A stretch of DNA of 64,000 nucleotides from Corynebacterium terpenotabidum Y-11 (GTDB lineage: Bacteria > Actinomycetota > Actinomycetes > Mycobacteriales > Mycobacteriaceae), in NCBI RefSeq assembly GCF_000418365.1, contig NC_021663.1, positions 1,364,001 through 1,428,000 of the forward strand, in the 5' to 3' direction. Position numbers and translations under genes: made by a program. Positions 17,844 to 30,188 of the stretch are shown piece after piece (position 1 is the first letter of the stretch; each line of letters begins with the position of its first letter). Under the pieces are notes generated by a model. It was given only the letters and a program-made list of their open reading frames with translations, was not told where the DNA came from and ran no database searches.

Positions 17844-18422
17844 CTACTGCCCGTTGCCGAGCAGGATATCGGCGATGGTGCGCACCGCCGTGTCGAGATC
17901 GTCGTTGACCACGAGCTGGTCGAACTCGTCGGAGGAATCGAGTTCCTTCCGGGCTGTCTCCAGTCGACGGGCGATGACCTCAGCGCTTTCGGTGCCACGT
18001 CCGGTGAGCCGTTCCACCAGATCGTCCCAGCTCGGCGGGGCCAGGAAGACGGTGACGGCGTCCGGCAACAGGCGCTTGACGTTGCGTGCACCTTCCAGAT
18101 CGACCTCCACCAGGACTGGCCGACCGGCGGCCAGTGCGTCCTCCACCGGGCCCCTGGGGGTTCCGGAAAGCTGAAGTCCACCATGGATTTCGGCCCATTC
18201 CAGCATCCGACCGGTCTCGATGGCCTGACGGAAGAGGTCGGTGGAGACGTAGTGGTAGTCCACCCCGTCGACCTCGCCGGGACGCGGGTCCCGGGTGGTC
18301 ATCGATACGCTGAAGAACAGTTCCGGGACGGCCTCCCGCAGACCCTTGACCACCGTCGACTTCCCGACGGCGGACGGACCTGCGAGAACCACCAGCCGGG
18401 GGTTCGTCGCGTCCGTTGTCAC
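17844..18422 (-). CDS. gmk: Guanylate kinase
   Basis: Phosphorylates GMP to GDP with ATP. 192 residues. P-loop [12 protein letters not shown], the GMP-binding [20 protein letters not shown] and the lid/nucleotide segment [20 protein letters not shown] are all present. GTG start 5 nt after the mihF stop, so the two are in one transcript. Gmk, mIHF and omega together are a conserved actinobacterial neighbourhood. Confidence 0.97.
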   Translation of the reverse strand: MTTDATNPRLVVLAGPSAVGKSTVVKGLREAVPELFFSVSMTTRDPRPGEVDGVDYHYVSTDLFRQAIETGRMLEWAEIHGGLQLSGTPRGPVEDALAAGRPVLVEVDLEGARNVKRLLPDAVTVFLAPPSWDDLVERLTGRGTESAEVIARRLETARKELDSSDEFDQLVVNDDLDTAVRTIADILLGNGQ

Positions 18423-18427
18423 CGGGA

Positions 18428-18748
18428 CTACGCCTCGAAGCCGAAACGCTCCAGCAGGGCGCGACGCTGGCGGTCGCCGAGACCGCGCAGACGGCGGGTG
18501 GGGGCGATCTCCAGCTCGGTCATGATTTCCTGAGCCTTGACCTTGCCGACCTTGGGCAGAGCCTCCAGCAGGGCGGACACCTTCATCTTGCCGATGATCG
18601 GGTCGGTGTCGGCCTTGTCGAGAACCTCCTTGAGGTTGGTTCCGCCACGCTTCAGCTGTTCCTTCAGCTCGGCGCGGGCCTTGCGGGCCTCAGCGGCCTT
18701 CTTGAGGGCGTCAGCGCGCTGCTCCGGGGTCAACTGGGGAAGGGCCAC
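18428..18748 (-). CDS. mihF: Integration host factor mIHF
   Basis: Actinobacterial nucleoid protein, unrelated in fold to enterobacterial IHF. 106 residues: a basic N-terminal helix ([22 protein letters not shown]) and a helix-two-turn-helix DNA-binding part ([26 protein letters not shown]). GTG 18748 is preceded by GGAGGA with a 5-nt spacer, which fixes the start; the frame runs open further upstream. It heads the mihF-gmk-rpoZ operon and has a long leader. Confidence 0.96.
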   Translation of the reverse strand: MALPQLTPEQRADALKKAAEARKARAELKEQLKRGGTNLKEVLDKADTDPIIGKMKVSALLEALPKVGKVKAQEIMTELEIAPTRRLRGLGDRQRRALLERFGFEA

Positions 18749-18903
18749 GGGTTTCCTCCGTATGTCTCGTTGGATAGATGATGTCGGGTGTTTCCCTCGC
18801 CGACGGGGAGGGATCCCCATCAGTGGTTCGGGCGCCTCCGTACGGTCCGTACGGTCCGTCCGGGACCTTCGTCAGAGAGGTCGCGCCATGAAACAACGGG
18901 CCA

Positions 18904-18909
18904 AGTGTA
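18904..18909 (-). promoter_or_regulatory. Putative -10 box of mihF
   Basis: TACACT on the minus strand, with TTCGAC 18 bp upstream as a possible -35. It would give an untranslated leader of about 150 nt before GTG 18748. The leader contains a repeated GTACGGTCC stretch (about 18839-18861) and a six-codon ATG-to-TGA reading frame. Confidence 0.45.
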
Positions 18910-18967
18910 GCGCCCCTACCTGCGGTTGTCGAATACCACCCCAGGCTGAGGCGCTGCGCCGACCAGC

Positions 18968-19829
18968 TTAATGACCATAACTTATCTGCGGGAACTGTGC
19001 GGCGGAATCGGCGACCGCGGTGCGCAGTACCCCAATATCCGGACCTGCGGCGAGGATCGCACGCGAGATGTTGGGGCTGGCCAGATTTTCCGCCGCCCCT
19101 GCGATCCGGGCGATGTCGGCGGGGGTACCGCCCTGGGCACCGACTCCCGGCATAAGGATGAGACCGCCCACCGCGTCCAGCACCGGCGGGTCGGTGACGG
19201 TCGCACCGACGACCACACCGAGGTTTCCGGCACCACCGGACGCCACATGTGCGGCGTTGCATTCTGCCACCCGGTCGACGACAGTCTGGGCCACCGTCGG
19301 GCCGACACCGGCGTCACCGGTGCTCAGCTGTTGGAACTGGGGGCCGGAGGGGTTGGAGGTTGCCGCCAGGACGATGACACCCCGCCCGGTCCGCTCCCCC
19401 GCCTCGATCACCGGTTCCAAGGAACCGAATCCGAGGTACGGGGAGACCGTCACCGCGTCCGCGCACAGCGGCGACTCGGTGCCGAGCCATGCAGTGGCGT
19501 AGCCGGCCATGGTGGAGCCGATGTCGCCGCGTTTGGCGTCGGCGATCACCAACGTTCCCGCGGCGCGCAGGGACGCCAGTGCGTCCTCCAGGACGGCGAA
19601 ACCCGCCGACCCGAAGGCCTCGTAGAACGCCACCTGGGGCTTGACCACGCAGGCGGTGTCGGCGAAGGCCTCCACGCAGATCCGGGTGAAGGTGCGCAGA
19701 CCGTCGACGCTCACCGGCAGGCCCCAGGCCTCCAGCAGGCCGGCGTGCGGGTCGATGCCCACACACAGCCGCCCCAGGGAGGCGGACCGGGCGAGGAACC
19801 GGTCACCGAACGTTCCGTCGGTCGACGAC

Positions 19830-19840
<11 letters not shown>
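18968..19840 (-). CDS. pyrF: Orotidine 5'-phosphate decarboxylase
   Basis: Last step of UMP synthesis: OMP to UMP plus CO2. 290 residues, the longer type-2 OMP decarboxylase family found in actinobacteria. The catalytic [11 protein letters not shown] loop is intact, with LCVGIDPH at the N-terminus and [10 protein letters not shown] as the phosphate-binding end. ATG 19840 overlaps the end of carB by 11 nt, so it is the last gene of the pyrR-pyrB-pyrC-carA-carB-pyrF operon. Confidence 0.96.
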
Positions 19841-23174
<3,334 letters not shown>

Positions 23175-24395
23175 TTAGTTGTTCCCTTCCATCAGCTCGA
23201 TGAACTGGTCGAACAGCGGGTTGGCGTCGTGGGGGCCGGCGGCGGCCTCGGGGTGGTACTGGACGGAGAAGGCGAGACCGCTGTCGAGGGCCACACCTTC
23301 GACACAGTCGTCGTTGAGGCAGGTGTGGGTGACCTGCGCGGTACCGAAGGGGGTGTCGAAGGGTTCACCGGCCCGGCCGGACAGTGCGAAGCCGTGGTTC
23401 TGGGCGGTGATGTCGATGACGCCCGTGAGGTGGTTGATCACCGGCACGTTGATGCCGCGGTGACCGAACTTCAGCTTGTAGGTGCCCATGCCGAGGGCCC
23501 GGCCGAGGATCTGGTTGCCGAAGCAGATGCCGAACAGCGGGATCTTCTTCCCGAGGACCGTCTTCACCTGCTCGACCATGATGTCGGCGGTAGCGGGGTC
23601 ACCGGGTCCGTTGGAGATGAACACGCCGTCGGCGTCGTACTTCTCGAGCAGCGGCTCGATGGCGGAGTTCGCCGGGACAACGACGGTGCGGATGCCGCGG
23701 GCGGCGAAATTGCGCGGAGTATTGGTCTTGATGCCCATGTCGTAGGCGATGACGGTGAATGCCGGATCAGCGCCATTCTCCGGTTCGACGACGTAGACCT
23801 CGTCGGTGGAGACCTCGGCGGCCAGGTCGGCACCGGCCATCGACGGCTGGTCGTTGACCTCGGCGATGAGCTCCTCGAGTGGGCGGGCTGCGGCGTCCCC
23901 GGAGAAGATGCCAGCCTTGACCGAGCCCTGGTCACGCAGGTGGCGGACGATGGCGCGGGTGTCGACACCCTGGATGCCGACGATGCCCTGGGCGGCCATC
24001 TCCTCGCCCAGCGAGCGGTCCGCACGCCAGTTGGAAACGGTGCGGGACAGGTCACGGATGACCAGGCCGGCGACCCAGATGCGGTCGCCGTGGGATTCGC
24101 CGTCCTCGTCGTTCCACCCGGTGTTGCCGATCTGCGGGGCGGTCGCCACGACGATCTGCCGGTGGTAGGAGGGGTCGGTCATGGTCTCCTGGTATCCGGT
24201 CATCGCGGTGGTGAAGACGGCCTCGCCGAGGGTCGTCCCCTGTGCGCCGAAGGCCCGGCCGCGGAAGACGCGGCCGTCGGCGAGCACCAGGAGCGCGGGG
24301 GTTCGGGTGGAACTCACGGAATTGCTCTTCTCTGTCGTAGGAAGTGTTGCAGTGGTCATCTGTGCAGTTGTCTGGGCTGCTGTCTGGGCGGTCAT
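23175..24395 (-). CDS. carA: Carbamoyl-phosphate synthase small (glutaminase) subunit
   Basis: Hydrolyses glutamine and channels ammonia to CarB. N-terminal CPSase_sm domain (LADGRVFRGRAFGAQGTTLGEAVFTTAMTG in two parts) and class I amidotransferase domain with FISNGPGDP, the nucleophile in FGICFGNQILG and the catalytic HPE in SVQYHPEAAAGP. Start uncertain: ATG 24395 immediately follows the pyrC stop but gives a low-complexity MTAQTAAQTTAQ leader (406 aa); ATG 24359 (394 aa, the length of C. glutamicum CarA) or GTG 24317, which has a GAGAAGAG ribosome site, may be used instead. Confidence 0.96.
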   Translation of the reverse strand: MTAQTAAQTTAQMTTATLPTTEKSNSVSSTRTPALLVLADGRVFRGRAFGAQGTTLGEAVFTTAMTGYQETMTDPSYHRQIVVATAPQIGNTGWNDEDGESHGDRIWVAGLVIRDLSRTVSNWRADRSLGEEMAAQGIVGIQGVDTRAIVRHLRDQGSVKAGIFSGDAAARPLEELIAEVNDQPSMAGADLAAEVSTDEVYVVEPENGADPAFTVIAYDMGIKTNTPRNFAARGIRTVVVPANSAIEPLLEKYDADGVFISNGPGDPATADIMVEQVKTVLGKKIPLFGICFGNQILGRALGMGTYKLKFGHRGINVPVINHLTGVIDITAQNHGFALSGRAGEPFDTPFGTAQVTHTCLNDDCVEGVALDSGLAFSVQYHPEAAAGPHDANPLFDQFIELMEGNN

Positions 24396-25766
24396 CTAGT
24401 CGGTCACAGCCTCACCGTCGCGGCAGGTGATCCTGCCACGCAGCAGAGTGGTGGAGACCTTCACCGGTAGGTCCTCCCCTTCGTAGGGGGTGTTGGACGC
24501 CTTCGAGGCGAAGTCGGCACCGTGGGCGGTCCAGGCTCGGCCGGTGTCGACGACGCACAGGTTCGCCGGCTCACCGACGGCTACCGGGCGACCGTGGCCG
24601 GGCAGCTTGACGATCTCGGCGGGTCGCTCGGACATCACCTTGGCGACGAAGCGCCAGTTCTGGGGCTCCTGTCCGGCCGGCACATCGGTGACGAACAGCC
24701 GGGCGATGAGCGCCAGGGAGGTCTCCAGGCCGAGCATTCCGGGGCGGGCCTTGTCGAACTCGCAGCACTTCTCCTCGGAGCCGTGCGGGGCGTGGTCGGT
24801 GGCGACACAGTCGAGGGTGCCGTCGATCAGTGCCTGACGCAGTGCCAGGGTGTCCGCGTGCTCGCGCAGCGGCGGGTTGACCCGGAAATTGCCGTCGTAG
24901 GTCTCCAGTTTTTCGTCGGTGAGGACGAGGTGGTGCGGGGTGACCTCGGCGGACAGCGGGATATCGTGCTCCTTGGCCCAGCGCAGCAGTTCCACGGTGC
25001 CCTCGGTGGACGCGTGGCAGATATGCAGGCGTCCGCCGTAGTCGCGGGCCAGCAGGGCGTCGCGGATGACGATCGCTTCCTCGGCGACCCGGGGCCAGCC
25101 GCGCAGCCCCAGACGGGCAGCGGTCTCCCCCTCGTGGGCGACGGCCCCCTCGGTGAGCCGGGGTTCCTCGCAGTGCTGGGCGAGCAGGACATCGAGGCCC
25201 TTGGAGTACTCCACGGCACGACGCATGAGCTGCGGGTCGGCGACGCACTTGCCGTCATCGGAGAACATCCGGACCTTGGCCTCGGAGGCGGCCATCATGC
25301 CGAACTCGGTGAGGTCCTTGCCTGCCAGGCCCTTCGTGATGGAGCCGACGGGGTGGACGTCGCAGAGGTTGGTCTGCTGACCCTTCATCCACACCATCTC
25401 CGCAATGGCGGGGTTGTCGGTCACCGGATCGGTATTCGCCATGGTGAACACGGCGGTGAATCCGCCACGGGCCGCAGCGGCGGATCCAGACGCGATGGTC
25501 TCGGTATCCTCCCGGCCCGGTTCGCGCAGGTGGACGTGCATGTCCACCAGGCCAGGCAGGAGCACCTGCCCGGGCAGGTCGAGGGTCTCGCCCTCAGTGG
25601 AGAGGGCGCCGGCGGCGGCGATCTCCGCGATGACGCCCGCACGGACCAGCACGTCGGCGGGCTCTCCCTCGCCGTAGACGAGGACGCCGCGCAGCAGCAC
25701 CTCACTGTCGGCCGGGGCGTGCAGCGTCCCGGTGGCAGGGTAGTTCATGGTCTTCTTCTCAGTCAT
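24396..25766 (-). CDS. pyrC: Dihydroorotase
   Basis: Cyclises carbamoyl-aspartate to dihydroorotate. 456 residues, class I dihydroorotase of the amidohydrolase superfamily. Metal-site motifs visible: [10 protein letters not shown] (HxH), the zinc-ligand histidines in LAQHCEE and LHICHAST, and the catalytic aspartate in [12 protein letters not shown] 25766 overlaps the pyrB stop by 4 nt; carA begins directly at its stop. Confidence 0.97.
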   Translation of the reverse strand: MTEKKTMNYPATGTLHAPADSEVLLRGVLVYGEGEPADVLVRAGVIAEIAAAGALSTEGETLDLPGQVLLPGLVDMHVHLREPGREDTETIASGSAAAARGGFTAVFTMANTDPVTDNPAIAEMVWMKGQQTNLCDVHPVGSITKGLAGKDLTEFGMMAASEAKVRMFSDDGKCVADPQLMRRAVEYSKGLDVLLAQHCEEPRLTEGAVAHEGETAARLGLRGWPRVAEEAIVIRDALLARDYGGRLHICHASTEGTVELLRWAKEHDIPLSAEVTPHHLVLTDEKLETYDGNFRVNPPLREHADTLALRQALIDGTLDCVATDHAPHGSEEKCCEFDKARPGMLGLETSLALIARLFVTDVPAGQEPQNWRFVAKVMSERPAEIVKLPGHGRPVAVGEPANLCVVDTGRAWTAHGADFASKASNTPYEGEDLPVKVSTTLLRGRITCRDGEAVTD

Positions 25767-26731
25767 TCTGCGACGCTTCCTTCGGTTCCGACGAGCAGGG
25801 TGAACAGGGCGGCCATGCGCACGTGGACACCGGCGGTGACCTGGTCGAGGACGACGGCGTTCGGGGCGTCCGCCACCGAATCGCTGATCTCCATGCCGCG
25901 GAGCATCGGGCCGGGGTGCATGATCACCGTATGGTCCTGCAGTGTGGCGGCGCGGGCCTCGGACAGCCCGTAGCGGGCGGCGTACTCCCGGTGGGACGGG
26001 AAGAACCCGCCGTTCATCCGTTCCGCCTGGACCCGCAGCATCATCACCGCGTCTGCCCGGGCGATCGCGGCGTCCATGTCCTCAGTGATGCTGACGGTCC
26101 CGGTCGCGCCGGTGGGGTTGACCCAGTGCTCCATCCCGGGGGCCTGGAGAGTCGCCGGGGCGACGAAGGTGACGTGGGCGCCGAGGGCGGTGAGCAGCAG
26201 GGCATTCGACCGTGCGACGCGGGAATGCAGCAGGTCACCGACGATGACAACCTCCGCCCCCTCGATCCGTCCCAGCCTGTTGCGCAGGGTGACGGCGTCG
26301 AGCAGCGCCTGGGTGGGGTGCTCGTGGGAACCGTCGCCGGCATTGAGGACGCTGATCCCGTCCGTTCCCCGGCCGACCCAGTTCGCCACCTGGCGGGCCG
26401 CGCCGGAAGAGGGGTGTCGCATGATGATCGCGTCCGCACCGATGGCGCGGAGCGTCAGGGCGGTGTCCTTGAGGGACTCCCCCTTCTTCACCGACGAGGA
26501 GGACGCCGAGATGTTGATGACGTCTGCGCTCATCCACTTGCCCGCGGTCTCGAAGCTGGAGCGGGTCCGGGTGGAGTTCTCGTAGAAGAGGGTGAAGACC
26601 GTCCGGCCGCGCAGGGTCGGCAGCTTCTTGACCTCGCGGTCACGCAGCGAGTCGGCGAAGCGGTCAGCTTCGTCGAGCAGGCCGGTGATCTCCTCGGCGG
26701 TCAGGTCGGCAATGCTGAGCAGGTGCTTCAT
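25763..26731 (-). CDS. pyrB: Aspartate carbamoyltransferase catalytic chain
   Basis: Joins carbamoyl phosphate and aspartate. 322 residues. Carbamoyl-phosphate motif [13 protein letters not shown], the HPSSGAA segment, HPTQALLD and the aspartate-binding loop [10 protein letters not shown] are present. No regulatory PyrI chain is adjacent, as usual in Gram-positive bacteria where control is through PyrR. Its ATG overlaps the pyrR stop by 4 nt. Confidence 0.97.
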   Translation of the reverse strand: MKHLLSIADLTAEEITGLLDEADRFADSLRDREVKKLPTLRGRTVFTLFYENSTRTRSSFETAGKWMSADVINISASSSSVKKGESLKDTALTLRAIGADAIIMRHPSSGAARQVANWVGRGTDGISVLNAGDGSHEHPTQALLDAVTLRNRLGRIEGAEVVIVGDLLHSRVARSNALLLTALGAHVTFVAPATLQAPGMEHWVNPTGATGTVSITEDMDAAIARADAVMMLRVQAERMNGGFFPSHREYAARYGLSEARAATLQDHTVIMHPGPMLRGMEISDSVADAPNAVVLDQVTAGVHVRMAALFTLLVGTEGSVAE

Positions 26732-27276
26732 TCGGTGTCTCCTCGACGGATGAGCTGGACGCTGTCGGCGCCGTCGATCTCGGTGAGTTCCACGCTGACA
26801 TCCTCACTGAGCGCGGTGGGGATGTTCTTTCCCACGTAGTCCGCCCGGATCGGCAGGTCGCGGTGACCGCGATCGACGAGGACCGCGAGTTGGACCTTGT
26901 GCGCCCGGCCGATATCGCGCAGCGCGTCGAGGGCCGAACGGATGGTCCGGCCCGAGAACAGCACATCGTCGACGAGGACGACGGTCGCGCCGTCGATGCC
27001 CTCGCGCGGGACAGCGGAGGTCTGCAGTGCCCGGTGCGGGCTGGTCTTCAGGTCGTCCCGGTAGAGGGTGACGTCCAGGGCGCCGTGGAAGACCTCCACG
27101 CCGCAGAAGTCGTGGATCCGGTCCGCGAGACGCGCTGCCAGTGGAACACCCCCCGACGGGATCGCCAGCAGGACGACCCGGTCAGCGCCGGGCGCGTCAA
27201 GCGCCGTCTTCTCGATGATCTGGTGCGCGATGCGTGCGATGGTACGGCCGACACCGTCGGCGTCCATGATTATCAT
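26728..27276 (-). CDS. pyrR: PyrR: pyrimidine operon RNA-binding regulator / uracil phosphoribosyltransferase
   Basis: UMP-sensing RNA-binding protein with uracil phosphoribosyltransferase activity. 182 residues; the PRPP-binding loop [21 protein letters not shown] and the conserved [13 protein letters not shown] and LYRDDL segments are intact. First ATG chosen (AAGGAGGT 4-5 nt upstream); a second ATG lies three codons in. A PyrR-type RNA hairpin ends 3 nt before the ribosome site, so the product probably represses its own operon at translation, as reported for mycobacterial PyrR. Confidence 0.97.
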   Translation of the reverse strand: MIIMDADGVGRTIARIAHQIIEKTALDAPGADRVVLLAIPSGGVPLAARLADRIHDFCGVEVFHGALDVTLYRDDLKTSPHRALQTSAVPREGIDGATVVLVDDVLFSGRTIRSALDALRDIGRAHKVQLAVLVDRGHRDLPIRADYVGKNIPTALSEDVSVELTEIDGADSVQLIRRGDTE

Positions 27277-27290
27277 CGTGACCTCCTTCC

Positions 27291-27306
27291 CCGCCTCACA
27301 GGACGG
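27291..27306 (-). promoter_or_regulatory. PyrR-binding RNA hairpin in the pyr leader
   Basis: The minus-strand RNA reads CCGUC-CUGUGA-GGCGG: a 5-bp stem with a CUGUGA hexaloop. It contains the PyrR consensus core UCCnGnGAGGY. The AAGGAGG ribosome site of pyrR starts 3 nt downstream, and no terminator/antiterminator pair is seen, so bound PyrR would block translation rather than cause attenuation. Confidence 0.8.
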
Positions 27307-27356
27307 ATCGTTAAAGGTGGTCGGGTCAGCTTCACGCCGAGCCCTTGCCGCCGCTC

Positions 27357-27384
27357 AGTTTAGCATGTGGCGGCGGGGTGACAC
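27357..27384 (-). promoter_or_regulatory. Promoter of the pyr operon
   Basis: Minus strand: GTGTCA (27379-27384), 16-bp spacer, TGC-extended TAAACT (27357-27362). The start would lie near 27350, giving a leader of roughly 75 nt that contains the PyrR hairpin. The promoter lies in the 112-bp gap after nusB. Confidence 0.6.
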
Positions 27385-27388
27385 ATGA

Positions 27389-28015
27389 TCAGGCGACCGA
27401 CCCGTCGGAGGGCCCGTCGGACGGTTGGTCAGACCCCTCATCGGGGGTGTCGTGACCCACAACGGAATCAATGAGAGCGTCCGTGGCAGAGGCGTCGACT
27501 GCGTCCCCCGCTCCGGCGGCACCGGCCTCAGCCAGTGTCACGGCGTCCGCAGCCTCCTTCGCAGCGAGGCGTCGGTCACGGGAGATGCCGTCGAGCACGG
27601 CATGGACGTAGCCGGGGGCCTTGTCGTGGCCGTACTCCTTGGCCAGGCCGATCCCCTCATCGACGGCGACCTTGTCGGGCACATCGTCGAAATTGTGGAG
27701 CAGCTCCCAGGCGCTGACGCGCAGCACGGCGCGGTCCACGGCCGGGAGGCGGTCCAGGGTCCACTCACTCGACAGGTGGGCGGCGATCGCGTCATCGATC
27801 CCGTCGAGGTGTGCGGCGACACCGGCCACGATCGTGGCGGTGTACTCCTGTACCGGGGCGACCTGGTTCGCCGGATCCTGCGACAGCTGACGCCGGTCCT
27901 CGACGATCTCGACCGGGTCGATGTCCCGGAACTCCGCCTCGAAGAGCATGTCCACGGCACGCCGTCGGGCGCGGAATCGCGACCCGTGGCGGTGGTGGTT
28001 CTTGTCCTCAGTCAT
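27389..28015 (-). CDS. nusB: Transcription antitermination factor NusB
   Basis: RNA-binding antitermination protein that acts with NusE on rRNA operons. 208 residues: the all-helical NusB domain ([15 protein letters not shown] to [12 protein letters not shown]) fills the first 150, followed by an acidic Ala/Asp/Ser-rich tail of about 55 residues not found in short NusB proteins. It lies 18 nt downstream of efp; this pairing is common in actinobacteria. Confidence 0.95.
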   Translation of the reverse strand: MTEDKNHHRHGSRFRARRRAVDMLFEAEFRDIDPVEIVEDRRQLSQDPANQVAPVQEYTATIVAGVAAHLDGIDDAIAAHLSSEWTLDRLPAVDRAVLRVSAWELLHNFDDVPDKVAVDEGIGLAKEYGHDKAPGYVHAVLDGISRDRRLAAKEAADAVTLAEAGAAGAGDAVDASATDALIDSVVGHDTPDEGSDQPSDGPSDGSVA

Positions 28016-28033
28016 CGGTAACTGTCGTTGCCT

Positions 28034-28597
<564 letters not shown>

Positions 28598-28641
28598 GTG
28601 TGTACTCCCTAGAGGAAAGTCGGACAGGTAATCGACCTAAC

Positions 28642-28647
28642 AGTCTA
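28642..28647 (-). promoter_or_regulatory. Putative -10 box of efp-nusB
   Basis: TGC-extended TAGACT on the minus strand in the 60-bp gap between pepQ and efp. It would give a leader of about 40 nt. No clear -35. Confidence 0.45.
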
Positions 28648-28657
28648 GCAGGTGGGT

Positions 28658-29731
28658 CTAGACGATCCGCAGTGCGGTCGACGAGGGGTTGACGGTCTCC
28701 GCCCCGTCCGCGGTGACGATGTAGGTGTTCTCGATCCGCAGGCCGGTCCGCCCCGGCAGGTACGCACCCGGCTCGATGGTCAGCGTCATCCCCTCCGCCA
28801 GTGTCCTGTCCTCCGGGGTGCGGGACGCCGCGTACGGTGCCTCGTGCACGTCCAGGCCCACGCCGTGTCCGGTGGAGTGGACGAAGTACTCGCCGTAGCC
28901 GCCCTCGGTGAGCACGTCGCGGCAGACCTTGTCGATGGCGAACAGGCCGGCCCCGGGCGCCACCGCGTCCACCCCGGCGAGGAAGGACCGGTGCACCAGG
29001 TCGTACAGTTCGGACGCCAACGCGTCCGGCTCACCGACGCACACGGTGCGGGTCTGGTCCGAGGCGTAGCCGTCGAGCCACACACCGAAGTCAACGGTGA
29101 CCAGGCCGGGAACGATGACATCCCGGGAGACCCCGGCGTGCGGCTTGGAACCGTTGATCCCGGACGCCAGGATCGTGTCGAAGCTCAGCCCGTCTGCCCC
29201 GGCGCTGCGCAGCCGGTGCTCCAGGTCCGCAGCCGCCTCAATCTCGGTGATCCCCTCCCGGATTCCCCCGGCCTCAAGGAATTCGGCGAAGACGGTGTCC
29301 GCCAGGCGCCCCGCCTCCCGGAGAAGATCGAGCTCGGCGCCGTCCTTGATGAGGCGGGCGTCCTCCACCGCACCGGCGAGGATCGTCGGATCGCCGAGCG
29401 CCCGGGCGTCCCCGACCGGCAGTCCCGGTTCAATCGCGAAGCCGGCGTCCCCGGCGATTCCGCGGAGCTCGCCGAAGAGGTCGCGGCTAATGCGGATGTC
29501 CAGGTCCGGGGAGGACGCCGTCTCCTGTCGGATCTGGGTGTCGTACCTGCCATCGGTGACGACGGTGGCCGTACCGTCGGCGCCGAGCAGCAGCGCGGCG
29601 TTGGACCCGGAGAACCCGGTGAGGTAGCGGACGTTCTTCAGGTCACTGATCAGCAGGTACGCGTGGCCGGAGTCGGCGATGGTGCGGGCCACTGCGGCCC
29701 GACGGGAGGAGTGGTCGACAGGTGCGCTCAT
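28658..29731 (-). CDS. pepQ: M24 family Xaa-Pro peptidase (aminopeptidase P / PepQ type)
   Basis: Cytosolic dimetal peptidase cleaving next to proline. 357 residues: creatinase-like N-domain, then the pita-bread domain with the metal-site residues in TVDFGVWLDGYASDQTRTV (two Asp), HSTGHGVGLDVHEAP (His), LTIEPGAYL (Glu) and GLRIENTYIV (Glu). It sits just upstream of efp, as in many Gram-positive genomes. Whether it acts on dipeptides or longer peptides cannot be told from sequence. A TAGGGT -10 box lies 8 nt before the ATG. Confidence 0.93.
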   Translation of the reverse strand: MSAPVDHSSRRAAVARTIADSGHAYLLISDLKNVRYLTGFSGSNAALLLGADGTATVVTDGRYDTQIRQETASSPDLDIRISRDLFGELRGIAGDAGFAIEPGLPVGDARALGDPTILAGAVEDARLIKDGAELDLLREAGRLADTVFAEFLEAGGIREGITEIEAAADLEHRLRSAGADGLSFDTILASGINGSKPHAGVSRDVIVPGLVTVDFGVWLDGYASDQTRTVCVGEPDALASELYDLVHRSFLAGVDAVAPGAGLFAIDKVCRDVLTEGGYGEYFVHSTGHGVGLDVHEAPYAASRTPEDRTLAEGMTLTIEPGAYLPGRTGLRIENTYIVTADGAETVNPSSTALRIV

Positions 29732-29739
29732 GACCCCTG

Positions 29740-29745
29740 ACCCTA
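29740..29745 (-). promoter_or_regulatory. -10 box of pepQ (near-leaderless)
   Basis: TAGGGT on the minus strand, 8 nt before ATG 29731, in the 25-bp gap after aroQ. Confidence 0.5.
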
Positions 29746-29756
29746 CGCCGTGGGCC

Positions 29757-30188
29757 TTATCGCTGCGCGAGGAACTCCAGTGCCGCGGTGTACCCGTAGG
29801 CGCCCAGACCGACGATCACGCCGGCCGCCCCCGCGGAGAGGTAACTGTGGTGCCGGAATTCCTCCCGGGCGTGCACATTGGAAATGTGCACCTCCACGTA
29901 ACCGGCGCCGTCGGAGACCTCCGCCAGCGCATCCTTCAGCACCACCGAGGTGTGGGTGAGGCCTCCGGCGTTGATGATCACCGCATCGCCCTCATCGGCG
30001 GCGCGGTGGATACGGTCAAGGATTTCCCCTTCGCAGTTGGACTGGAAGCAGTCGAGATCCACGCCGAGTTCAGCGGCCCGGGCCCGCAGGCCCGCCTCGA
30101 TATCGGCGAGGGTGGTGGAACCGTAGACGTCCGGCTGACGCTTGCCCAGCCGGTCGAGATTCGGTCCGTTGACGACGAGTACCTTCAT
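29757..30188 (-). CDS. aroQ: Type II 3-dehydroquinate dehydratase
   Basis: Third shikimate-pathway step. 143 residues. Motifs: [19 protein letters not shown] with the catalytic tyrosine, [14 protein letters not shown], the NAGGLTHTS anion-binding loop and [20 protein letters not shown] 30188 is used rather than the preceding GTG: it shares its A with the aroKB stop (TGATG), a termination-reinitiation junction. Last gene of the aroC-aroKB-aroQ run. Confidence 0.97.
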   Translation of the reverse strand: MKVLVVNGPNLDRLGKRQPDVYGSTTLADIEAGLRARAAELGVDLDCFQSNCEGEILDRIHRAADEGDAVIINAGGLTHTSVVLKDALAEVSDGAGYVEVHISNVHAREEFRHHSYLSAGAAGVIVGLGAYGYTAALEFLAQR

